DNA of 64,000 nt from Capitella teleta (lineage: Eukaryota; Annelida; Polychaeta; Capitellidae). The notes under the pieces are model-generated. The model did not search any database. It was not told where the DNA came from and worked only from the letters and a program-made list of their open reading frames with translations. The position numbers and the translations under genes were made by a program. Shown piece by piece: positions 1 through 10,387 of the stretch. Where the stretch lies: assembly GCA_000328365.1 (NCBI GenBank), contig KB307721.1, forward strand, positions 5,104 through 69,103. Reading direction: 5' to 3'. Numbering within the stretch: the first letter of the stretch is position 1; each line of letters opens with the position of its first letter.

Positions 1-446
1 GCCAACAAATGTGCGAGCTGCGCGGGAACATTGAAATCGCCGCCAAAGTCGAGCAACCATCCAAGGGAATGGCCGTCCCAGCCGTGGACTCGGATACACG
101 TCGACTTCATGGGGCCATGGCATGGAAAAATGTTCCTTGTAATGGCTGATGCCTACTCAAAATGGCCAGAAGCTTTCCTCATGTCATCCACAAGCACGAC
201 TGCAATCATTCAAGTCCTACGCAGCGTCTTTGCTAGGAATGGGCTGCCGATCACACTCGTATCGGACAACGGCCCACAGTTCTCGAGTGAAGAATTCGCG
301 CAATTCATGCAGAGAAACGGCATCCGGCACAAGACATGTGCGCCCTACTTTCCGGCGACAAACGGTCTGGCGGAACGCTTTGTACAGACCCTGAAGAACG
401 CCCTCCGGGGAATGGAGGGTGAGAAGAAGAGCCTGGAGGAGAAGCT

Positions 447-1010
447 TGTTAAGATTACGTGGATGCTTCTAACTACTTCACACGATGTTTCATTATAGCA
501 TATGTAATTATGATTATATAAACTCTGCCTATGTATGTGGACTTGGAGCAGAGCGTACACGGGATTGCTTCCATCTCTCAACAAGTAATTAGCGGACAAG
601 GAGCGGTCAGCAGACCAGGATGCAATTGGTGGACAATGTGGGTCAGCAGTTGGCCGTGAAGCGATAAACGGGAAGCAAAGGCGACCATCCCTGTCAGTTA
701 GCAAATACTTGGAAGGCACCAAAATAACTGCACTGTCCATTAGAAACGCTGGCTGCCGTACAACTACGATTCTAGTATATAAGACGAATATATTTTCCAT
801 GAACACGACACACCACACATCTCTCTCTCACGTGCTTCTACAAAGACCACTTACTTGGAACCTTTTTTTTTATTTTGAGTACTTTAGACTATTTTATTGA
901 AGGTAAATTAAAGCCAATATGAAGTGATTGGTTGAGTCTTCGTTATTACGAGCTTGGAGCTTACCATCCAACTAGTGCATAATTGACGTAGCCCTGGAGT
1001 CACTACGTCA
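447..1010 (+). mobile_element. Solo LTR nested in the Gypsy element
   Basis: The block begins TGTTAAG and ends TACGTCA, giving the usual TG...CA ends. It is flanked on both sides by the same five bases, AAGCT (442-446 and 1011-1015), a target duplication of the length made by LTR-element integrases. It contains TATATAA-like boxes near 516 and 776 and no coding region, so it is a solo LTR rather than a whole element. It landed in the integrase region of the older Gypsy copy and is therefore the younger of the two. The family was not identified. Confidence 0.8.
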
Positions 1011-1480
1011 AAGCTCGCAGAAATACTGATGAGCTACCGAGCTGCACCCCACGCAACGACATCGCGCCCTCCGGCGGGACTGTTTCTTGGAAGACCGCTG
1101 CGAACCAGGCTTGACCTGATGAAAGCAAACCTTCGCGCATTGGTGGAGGAGAAGCAAGAGATTCACAGGAAGCAACCAGCCCTACCGGATCGTACTCTGG
1201 TGACCGGTGACCCTGTGCTCGCAAGACATTATCGCAGTACCGATCACAAGTGGCGCAAGGCAAAGGTCCTCCGACCATTGGGAACACGCCTGTACAGGGT
1301 TGAAACGGAGGATGGGAAGATATGGAAACGGCACGTGGACCAAGTTCGTTCGCGACGTTCCCCGCGCTATCTCAAGGATTATGTTCGCATGTGAAGGTTC
1401 CAAAAGCAGTGTTGTTGTGCTTGGCGCATATGATCGCCTATGTGTCGCGCGCTTGTGCCTCTCATGAGGAGGGGAGAAGA

Positions 1481-1620
1481 TGTCACGACACCGGTGTCCA
1501 GATTGTGGGGCCCAATGACGCCTCACCTCATTTGCATGTTTCTTGTAAATAAATTCAGTTTTGTAGTTGCGGCCCATGTGTTGACTGCGTCGTCCCTTCA
1601 CTCTCTCAGGATACATTACA
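1481..1620 (+). repeat. Gypsy 3' LTR with preceding polypurine tract
   Basis: A purine run (GAGGAGGGGAGAAGA, 1466-1480) is followed at once by TGTCACGAC and, about 140 bases later, by an end reading ATTACA. The spacing after the pol end at 1394, the TG...CA ends and an AATAAA signal near 1549 fit a short Gypsy LTR. The right border coincides exactly with the start of the duplicated exon block at 1621. Confidence 0.7.
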
Positions 1621-1966
1621 AACTCACATGTTTTATTTATGACAAATCATTTGTGAATAATTATGAGATAATTTTTAAAATATCATTCAATGACATAACT
1701 CCGCGTCCGCGGGTGTGAATTTCACTGCATCGTTATTGTTTCAATATGATGACATAATCCTCTGCAGGTGATTCGAGTCCGGTTGCTGTCTCGTCGCCTG
1801 ATGTGCAAAGCAGAACGCCCAGACGGCGGCGAATCGAAACTCTCATCTCAGACTCATGTGTGATTGAAGCTCCAAAGGACATCGCCGATCTCATCATGGA
1901 TAAAATCGACGCTGGACTACTCTGCATCCAGCCTGCAAATGCGGTCAGTATTGTACACAACATAAT
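1621..1966 (+). repeat. Displaced copy of an exon plus flanking intron (copy 1)
   Basis: This 346-base block matches 10952-11303 with only scattered differences and then diverges sharply on both sides. Inside it, 1768-1943 looks like an exon. The acceptor is TCTGCAG, the donor GCG|gtcagt, length 176, and it reads GDSSPVAVSS..., ..DIADLIMDKIDAGLLCIQPANA without a stop. Its phase (1 in, 0 out) is what the gene at 10.4 kb needs. Its left border abuts the Gypsy LTR. No other exon of that gene lies nearby, so this is either a segmental duplication or a misplaced allele. Confidence 0.75.
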
Positions 1967-2340
1967 GTTTCAGAATTTTCAGCATTATTTAATACGGTTT
2001 AAATGTATTCATAGGCATGACCTGCTTAACATTCATGTGTTTTATTCACAAATCTTTGAAATATGTCTGTTACATTAGGGGTGCTATATATAATAATAAC
2101 CATTTTCGAATTCACGCGTTGCTTGAATTTAAGGTCTTGTGTTGTCTTAATAAATTATCTAATTTTACAATTTTAGTTGGAGAATGCAGTTAGAACACAA
2201 TACAATAATAACGACATCAGCTTTAAGCTATAAACAGCTATTGCCCAAGTTTGATTTATTCAAGATTATTATTATATTAGGTTGTTAATTCACTCCAAAC
2301 ATTCTTGGTTAAATGGAAATTTTATGCAAGCAATGGAGAC
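1967..2340. other. Spacer with no gene seen
   Basis: AT-rich sequence between the exon copy and the stop codon of the minus-strand sushi/EGF gene. I see no coding or repeat feature. It should hold the 3' UTR of the minus-strand gene; no convincing polyadenylation signal was picked out. Confidence 0.5.
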
Positions 2341-5300
2341 CTAGGGAGCTATCCGGCTCAGAATGCCCGGTCGCAGGATCAATTCAATTGTTTGGTCGCA
2401 GGAAGTGGCCCCAATCCTGCTGGTTTTGGTCGGACTCGTAACGCAAGGAAGGCATGAGGTTTGTCGCGGATTTGCTTGGTGTGTTCCTCTGGGACATTGC
2501 ACGCACTGCGTGCCGTTGGAAGGAAGATGGGTACCCGCTGGACACTCAACTGTAATAGATAATAGATTGATTGGGAGGAAATATCACCATGGATACCTTA
2601 CCACAAACGTGGTCACGCTTCATCATTCCAGATGGACATTGTGTTTGGGTTGGGTGAATGTGCACTGCTTGTGAGCGAGTCAGGTTCACACCAGCGACAG
2701 TTATCACTGGAGCCTGATTTAAAGGTCTGCTCACTAAAGCGTTGCCATGGATACTTTCGGAGGTCGGTTGTTTCAAGATGTCTTGTACTTGGTTTGCAGC
2801 CAAGAGCAAAGACCCCTTGGCTTGCTGTATCGTGGTGTTCTCACAATTGCGCAAGCAGTCATTGTTGATGTGATTCTCGCATAGGTTTGCACATTTTGTA
2901 GTAGAGGCTTCCATGGTCTTCATCACAAATTTGATGACCATTCCAGATCCGATCGACCTTCTCTTACGATAACCTTCGTCTGTTACGTCTCCGCAGTAAA
3001 TTTTACCGTCGCTAATGTCACACGTATTTGTTCCATTGGCGACGCAGATATTTCTTGACCGTAGATCAGACAAAAAATTATCAATAATCTCTTTTTTTTC
3101 AGCTTCGGTCAAAGCATTGCATAGATCGGTGAAGTAGGAAACTTCAACTTCAAAAAAGGTGTCTGGAAACCAAGCGGCTGCACATGTCAAAGAACAATAT
3201 ACTGTCAATACTATTCCATTTTCTTTCGCCCTTACCCGCGCAGTAGAATTCGTCCTCATTTAAAGTGCTTGTCCACGTCCAATTTGTGCTTTGACCACAC
3301 ATCTCATTGGAGCCTGGTGCTGTCCCGATATGCTCATAACCGGCATTACATTTGACCTGGCATCGAGCGGTGTTGGTGCTTAATTCCTGGACGCATGCAA
3401 CGCCGCCGTTTTCAGGGGCTTCCAGATCAGGGCAAGAGTTCTTCTCTGAAAATAGACAAATCATGGAAGAAACACCAAACTGAAGCTTACGGCTTACCAA
3501 GACAGGATTTCGAGTCGTTTGCGTTCTGAACGTATCCTGGAATAGTGCAAGTGCACCTGTAGCTACCTGGTGTATTGACACATGTCTGTTCGCACCCATG
3601 TTCATTGATACACTCATCGGTATCTGTTGCAGAGAAGTTTATTTTTTGATTAAATTCAATGAAGTTTTATTGTGCACCAACAAAAGAAAATACAGGTTTT
3701 AAATAATACATGTAACAGAGGATGAACATATAAATGGGTCGAAAAAGGGCAGAACCCAAGGGGAGTATGGACTCTAAAAACTGATCATTAGATCATCGAT
3801 AGAGATAGCTACAAACCATTGCATGGGCCACCCGCATGTCCATGGTATCCTGCATTGCAGCGACAACCCTGGAGGCTATTCCCGGTGCCTAATGTGGAGC
3901 TGTGATCAGGGCATAGAGTGCAACTTGAGTTGTTGGCCTTGTAAGTGTTCATGGGACAGGCTGCAATAAGAATTGAATTGAAAATTGAAAATTGATTTTT
4001 TGTATTGCTGAGGTCAGCAGTAATGTACAAAACAAAAATAATCAGTAACATAAAACAATCTGCGAAATGCTTATGTATTATAAAAGTGACTAAACATGAA
4101 AAACATTGCATGAGTAGCCATATGACAGTTTCATATATAGATGCACTACATATTGGCCATACCTCTGCATGCCAGATCAGATCCTGCCCACGACCCACCA
4201 GGAAGACATTTGCGGAATTCGTTACCATCTGACACCATGTACCCATCGTTGCACTCAATCTCGCAAACGGAGTTGATTTTGCGACTGCATGATGTTGCAT
4301 GGGCATTCACAGGTGGAGGCAAATTGGGGCACAGGATTTCTGAAAACATGCAAAATGAGTGCTATAGATTGCAATCGTGCTCTGTACGTACCTTGGCATG
4401 GACCTCCATCTGGTCCGTGGAATCCCTCGTTACAGGTACAATGTTGTTTCGAAGTACTTGCACTTGTAATTGTATGTGTGTTTGGCGGACAATTGGAACA
4501 GGTGGAAGAATTGGACAATCCGAGTTTATATGAATTTTTAGGACACGCTATGACATATACGTACAAAACGGCATCTGATAAGCTTCAATATCGTTGTATG
4601 TGTCAATCAAATACCCAAACAGGAACCTTTGCGTCCACTCCATCTCCCAGAGCTCAAGCAGGTCATATGGGAAGACTCAGATAGTTTGTAACCTGGTCGA
4701 CATTTGAATTGGACTTTGTTGCTCAAAGTGAAATTGTTTCCTTCCATCTCGCCATTGGTCACAATTCCAGGATTACCGCAGTTAACGGCTTTTTAAAAGA
4801 ACTGATTTGAAAAGTCTGTTTTAATTCATGCACTCTCCACTCACGCAAACACGAGGGTAAGGAGCCGCTCCAGAAGCCGGTTACTGTATTTCCCGAACAT
4901 GTCCTGCTTCTTGATCCACCTGTTAGACGGAAGCCTCGCCGACACCTGAACCAGACTACAGTCCCATAGGGAACCATTCTGAAGAAGAACGGTTGGGTGT
5001 ATCCTTGAGGCGGAGCGGCCGGTGCTATACACTTTATAGCTGAAATAATACAACGCTCGTGTAATTACCTGTTTAAAAAAAAAGAGAGATATTATTTCAC
5101 TCACCTTCACATGAAAACGGAGAACCGCTCCATTGGCCATTAGCCAGGCACTCGCGGCTTGAACTGCCTTGTGCAACATGGCCAGTATCGCAGCTGTATG
5201 TGGCGATACTTTGGTAGGTTCTTCTAGGTATATTCGCAGTTCCATTGCTTGGGGTTGTCAGGGCAGGGCACTCAACAACTACACGCATCGAAAACATATA

Positions 5301-6232
5301 AGGCACCGACTTTCATTTGCCATGTCAACTTACTTTGGCACTTGGGCTTGGCATGGTCCCAATCACCATTTGCACCACACGTTAAGGTGACTTCTCCAAT
5401 CAACACGTATCCCGTGTTGCACTTGAACAAAACGCTTCTACCAAACTCATAGCTAGAACCGTGCAGTGTACCGTATGCAGGCGCTCCAGGGTTTCCACAG
5501 CTCTTGACTAAAACTTGCGTTACTTTGTACACATTTCTTCAAAATGACTTACTCTGACAGATTGGCAAAAATCCACTCCACTGTCCGTTGCTCTGACAAT
5601 TTCTCGTTCTTGAGCCTTGAAGGGTGTAACCAGTTTGACAGCTGTACGTCACCGTTACGCCAGTGGAATATTCTGACTGAGCAGGGCTGACCTCTCCTTT
5701 ACTTATGGCACCAGGAAAGCTGCATGTTCTGTAATAAATAACAGACTCTGAGGTGTGATTTATTGGTGATCAGAATGAACGGTCTAGTGACAAAGACGTT
5801 AGGGACTTGACAGCACGTAATGCAGATATTAATGAGATATCTGAGGATGCAATGTAAACAATATACGGCGACATGATCACCTAATGTTCATGAGGAGTGC
5901 ATGCCAGCTCCAACACATCGTCACATCCTCGTATTGCTATTATGGTCAAGTAAAATTTTTATAAGCCTCATAACAGTTTTCCGTGGGAATTAAGGGCATT
6001 CGTGGATGTTTAACGAAACGCTTTCACCGATAGAGCAGGAACTGATGAGTTACATGCCGTCTGGTAAACTTCGTTCCATGCACCACACCCTTTTGGACTG
6101 AAATGGGTTAGCAGCTGCGGATTTCTCGTTAAATATATTACCCATAAATCGGATACCCGATCGAACTTACCTTGCAGTCACAGATCCAGGAAGCAGCAGG
6201 AAGAAAAACAGAGAGAGTCTGCAGAGCTCCAT
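2341..6232 (-). CDS. Secreted sushi/EGF/ephrin-receptor-like protein, SVEP1/SCUBE-like, 13 exons
   Basis: Exons, 5' to 3': 6232-6171, 5728-5553, 5507-5334, 5278-5105, 5039-4845, 4788-4615, 4547-4392, 4339-4163, 3960-3817, 3623-3498, 3445-3236, 3177-2602 and 2549-2341. They sum to 2553 bases (850 aa plus TAG). Residues 1-20 ([20 protein letters not shown]) are a signal peptide. Domains then follow one per exon: five sushi/CCP modules (about 21-318), a GCC2/GCC3 ephrin-receptor-like module (319-370), CCP (371-429), GCC2/GCC3 (430-477), a calcium-binding EGF with DTDECINE (478-519) and a CCP-like module (520-589). A 190-residue cysteine-containing spacer and a last GCC2/GCC3 module ending in a short tail complete it. 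There is no membrane segment or GPI signal, so it should be secreted. All introns are phase 1 except the first (phase 2), the pattern of shuffled extracellular modules. SVEP1 and SCUBE carry the same module types. A role in adhesion or ligand binding is inference. Confidence 0.88.
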
Positions 6233-7379
6233 TGTTCAACAAACAATCGCATGCAGTATATTTGTCTCAAGTGTGCCTCTTTCTCCTCTTAAATGTTTTT
6301 CAGTGCGACGTCAATCCTCTTTTTCCATCAGACGCGGTCTCCGGAAATTACTATAGTATTTTGCAAGCAGGAAGTTGTATACAAGAACTCAAAGTCCACC
6401 TCATTTTAGAAAGATCCGCCTCTAAAGACGTAATCATATTATGCTGAGCTTAAATGATACACATCTAGATCCATAGCTTTCATCAGCTTGACTTGTGCGA
6501 TACTATAATATTGCATGACTGACCAAGGACTCTCAGACGATAATTGATCGGTACGAGTGCGTTATGAATTCACGTCGTCTCTGTCCCATAAGCGTTTCCA
6601 GTTAAGCTAAGCGGATTCATTCGCTGATGCTGACAGCCATTAATAACGCCATGAACATGCAGATCCAGAAGACTACACGAATCGCAGGCTTTCAATACCC
6701 GAAATAATTATTCGATAGAGGAACGCCACGGGCCAAGTGCCACGTGTTAAATCACATGAACTCAGACAACCCAGTATTTGATTGATGTTGTTCTGTTCGA
6801 CCTCAGTCTGGGAAATTTTGAAGATAATTATATCCGGTTTCAAGGACTGAATTTTCAAGAGGAGCGAATGGTTGAATGACCCACTTTTGCTCATTAAGGC
6901 CTCTCTGTCTGAATGTTGAGTGCTGTCGCTTGAAATCCCAGTGGGTGGGGGTGCCACTCGTGCTCCACGCTGTTTATGTTCCAAGCGAGATGATTAGAAT
7001 CGTGTATAATGCGCACTCAGAGCTTGTCATTGTATACAAATAAAAAAAATCTTCATTCACCTTGCTATTTCTTCTTGTGCTATAATTATGCATTATAATT
7101 ACATGTAATTGCATTCAAGTATTGGGAAGTCAGCGTTCTGCGCAGTGCGCACTGTACGATATATAAAAACATTAAGGTGAATTACGAGAACTGGTTTTTT
7201 TTTCTCTCTTTCTCTTTTTGGATGAGCATAAGAACATAATTATGAGGTTTCACTACATTTTAGTTCTTTACAAAACAATCATATAATTAATTATGTTAAG
7301 GCATTGAATCTTCCATGTACGATTCCACAAATGTTGAAATCCACAATGTGGGTACTTTATGTTCGTATATCCTTCTAAC
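6233..7379. other. Upstream region of the sushi/EGF gene
   Basis: About 1.1 kb with no supported gene. It should hold the promoter of the minus-strand sushi/EGF gene. Short open frames here have no recognisable domain. No clear TATA box was found next to 6232. Confidence 0.4.
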
Positions 7380-7600
7380 TCACTGCCCTAAGCCCACTTT
7401 AAGCGGAGAGTTCTGATCGGGGCAGTGCGTGTGCGTGGCAAAGTTCACTGAGGTAATAACTATAAGGGGCGTTAAGGCAATGGGTGGCCTCAATTTATGG
7501 GTAATCGAGAATATTTTGTGGCCATTTCGCTGCCGGGCAGGAAGCCAATGAGGTTCGCATATTATCGGAGTGGTGTGCGTGCATTTTAAGATAATGAATT
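7380..7600 (-). mobile_element. LINE reverse-transcriptase tail fragment (L2/CR1-like)
   Basis: Read on the minus strand, the frame contains HTTPIICEPHWLPARQRNGHKIF and then ITHKLRPP. This matches the (I/P)xLxxLHWLPVxxRIxFKI..TYKaL block found at the C-terminal end of many L2/CR1-type non-LTR reverse transcriptases. Only this short segment is recognisable. The upstream catalytic part is absent, as expected for a 5'-truncated, decayed LINE. Confidence 0.6.
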
Positions 7601-7727
7601 TTAATCGATTTCGACATTTTGCACAGCACGTGCTTTGCTTGGAAATTAGGAATGAATGAAATATAAACATTACATATACAGGGAGTTTCAAAAGTATATT
7701 TACTAGTAATGAAGATTTTTCAAACAT

Positions 7728-10138
7728 GCGTAAAGTGTTACAAAAATACTCTTTTCTCTAAAACCGCACTATGTACCTAAATATAATTATCATTTATAGT
7801 TACAGTAACCTCTTACCTTGACAATATATCATATTCAGTTGGTTTAAGAACTCACCATGGCATCGACATCGACCTCATCCTCATCAAGCTCTAGCCCTTT
7901 TTTTTAGTTTTTTTTTTCATGTATATTTTATATTTTCATAATCATTCTTGTTACCTTGGTATTATCTAGCCGTGACATGTTCACCACATACCTTTATGCT
8001 ATCACCTAGCCATGATCCATCTGTTTGATAAAATCACTTCCTCTACCTCATAAATCACTATTTTCACAATATATACGTCATACCACCTATCATTAGTACT
8101 GCAATTTTAATTTTCAACTATATGTTTCACTATGTGTCCTTTGATCTTATATTCATTTATATTCATGAAATATTTTCACTTAACGCCAGCCTTTTAGTTC
8201 AATTAAATACTTGTTTTGTGTTAGTTGTATTATAGATCACAGAGTGCCGACCCTGACTCCGCGGTCACGTATGAAGAGAAAGTAACAGAAATCTAGCAAG
8301 TTCATGCAGCATTGAGTCTCCTCGCCTTCAGAATTAGTGTTCAAAGTGCGCGTATCACTTAAAATTTACATTCCAGCTTACACTCAACTTGATTGAAGGA
8401 ACAGCAAAGGTGTGTTGACAGTGCTGAATATTTTACACAGGTAGGTCACTCGTATACTTGTGACAGTATTTAAATCGGGCATAAGTTTGGTTGTTCGAAT
8501 CATGTACTTTATATGCATTCAATATAATATCAATGTAATTCCACAAACAGCGCACAAGCCAAGAGCAAACGATACACTGAAGCGACGACAATTGTGAGAA
8601 CTTTAACTCTTTGCTTTTCTCTTGACCTGCTGTTGAAGCATGTTTGCTTTGTTAAGATCAGCATTCGCGAAACATAAGTCATGTTGTCAAAGGCTGGGCT
8701 AATAGCACTCAGCCGTCCTCTTGAAGTTTTGTATATATGAGAGTCGATGTTGGCGTCCAATATGAACTGAATGCCAATTTCAGGTGGCCGCTCGTAAGCG
8801 CTCTCAGATTGCACTTCGTCGGCGTCGTCTTTGGTGACTGCATGGATAGAGTTGCAGGTTTGAGGCTTTTCTGCCAGTCATAGCAATCAAAGAACGTAAC
8901 AACTCTGTTATACGATACAACCTCTAGCTGCTAAGAACACTGCACAGTCAGTGGTCTTCCTTTGATTCGCACAATATGAGACTCGTGTTTTGAGGTGTTG
9001 GTCTTACTTTGAGGTCGTAATATGCCACAGACAATGACGTAGCAGCCCTTAGATGTTTCATTATACGGATTTCAGATTGATTATTCCTGTGCATGTTTAG
9101 TTAGCAGAGCCTTTTGCTGGCGAATATAATAACCTTCCTGCAAAATTTATTCCACGCTTTCTAAATTAATCGAAATACACAGGAAGTCAGGCTGTGAGTT
9201 TCCTCAACCCAAACCCGTTCTTTTTTGTCACTATTGTTTTTGCTCGAGTTCCTTCCGGGAAATAAAATATACCGGATTCGAAGATAATAACACCCATGCA
9301 GTGTTAACAGGTACCTGAGGGAAATGGTAACTTTGGCTATTATTATTATTTTTTATATAAAAAAGAACGCGTTTTATGGGTGCATAGAATGAGCTGTATA
9401 ATATATTCCCCCATCCTAACTTACCATATGTACCTCATCGGTGACATATGTTCATGTGTTTTCTTCTTCACCGGGTAACAATACTCGAGTAAGTGTGAGT
9501 GATTGGGGTTTTACGGCTCCACCCAACCCATTCGGGTGATACGGGCGCCAGCACTACACGTGTAAGAGATGAGCATGCTGAGATGGCTTCACCGTGGACT
9601 ATTTGACCACGGAGAGGTTATTTCATAATTGTAATTAGTAGGTAAATTATATGTATAATAAGTATTCATTTTATATTAGATACCCATGCATTAAAAAACG
9701 AGTGAGAAAGAAAAAAGTTGTTCAAAGTTATTATATTTTTAATGATAAAATGATAAATGAATCCCCACCCCTAGTTACAGAGTGCGTACTAGTGAAGTTT
9801 CAATTTGACGATGATTATGGTTGATAGTTCCCCGCCACATGCATGATTTCATGATTTCTGAAGTTTTATTTTGTTCTCTGTTTATGTAATTGGACCTTCT
9901 TTATAATTCTCGCTGTGATACTGTTCGAATTTCTCTCTCTCACGTGACAACTTTCGCCACACCGTGATATATGAGTATTATCAGTATGACTCTAATTATT
10001 TGTATTTTACCTTGTGAATATTGTGCCTTTCCCACATTATTCTTCAATGTTTTTAAGAAGGCTTCTGACTTATGTGTTGGACACATGCATTGTCCTCTCT
10101 CAAAGATTTGATCGATTCGTGAAACGTGCACTAGCAAC
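7728..10138. other. Gene-poor spacer
   Basis: About 2.4 kb of AT-rich DNA without a supported gene. A 94-codon minus-strand frame (8530-8814) has moderate coding feel but no recognised domain, start context or partner exons, so it is not called. A SINE tail lies at 9495-9550. Confidence 0.4.
9495..9550 (-). repeat. SINE tail fragment
   Basis: The stretch GTGATTGGGGTTTTACGGCT and the following bases to GGGCGCC match the reverse complement of the 3' end of the SINE at 53075-53338. Only about 55 bases remain; the tRNA-like head is missing. Confidence 0.6.
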
Positions 10139-10205
10139 GCAATGGTTGCTAAGGATTAAACGCAATGGTTGCTAGAGATTAAACGCAATGGTTGCTAAGG
10201 ATTAA
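10137..10205. repeat. Three-copy tandem repeat, about 25-bp unit
   Basis: The unit ACGCAATGGTTGCTAAGGAT occurs three times in a row with one or two changes, about 180 bases before the inferred start codon of the large plus-strand gene. No function can be assigned. Confidence 0.7.
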
Positions 10206-10387
10206 CTTCATCTGATAATGAATGCACGCTGGATGCGTACAGGATTCGATAATATTCACTTGCAGTAAAGTGAACAAGAAATAAGAGTTTATAGGATTAT
10301 AGAACTAACTGCATGAATTCGTCTCGCAAACACAATTATCTATGGTTGACTATTGCTCTTTTCTACTTCCAGCATTAATTGGCTGAA

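Larger units (their letters stand above)
1..1620 (+). mobile_element. Ty3/Gypsy LTR retrotransposon, 3' end
   Basis: The visible parts, in order, are an integrase core (31-446), a C-terminal integrase tail (about 1020-1394), a purine-rich tract (1466-1480) and a 3' LTR (1481-1620). The integrase core shows HVDFMGP, a DNG block and the ATNGLAERFVQTLK segment, all typical of Ty3/Gypsy. The tail has the basic, WRKAKVL-type chromatin-facing region of that family. The 5' part lies outside the window. A 564-bp LTR of a different element sits inside the integrase region. The element is broken, with at least that one large interruption, and is read as a fossil. Its age cannot be judged without the 5' LTR. 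Confidence 0.9.

Noticed and set aside
8530-8814. 94-codon minus-strand frame that faintly recalls an ankyrin-like repeat
   Set aside because: The similarity is too weak and there are no neighbouring exons in phase.
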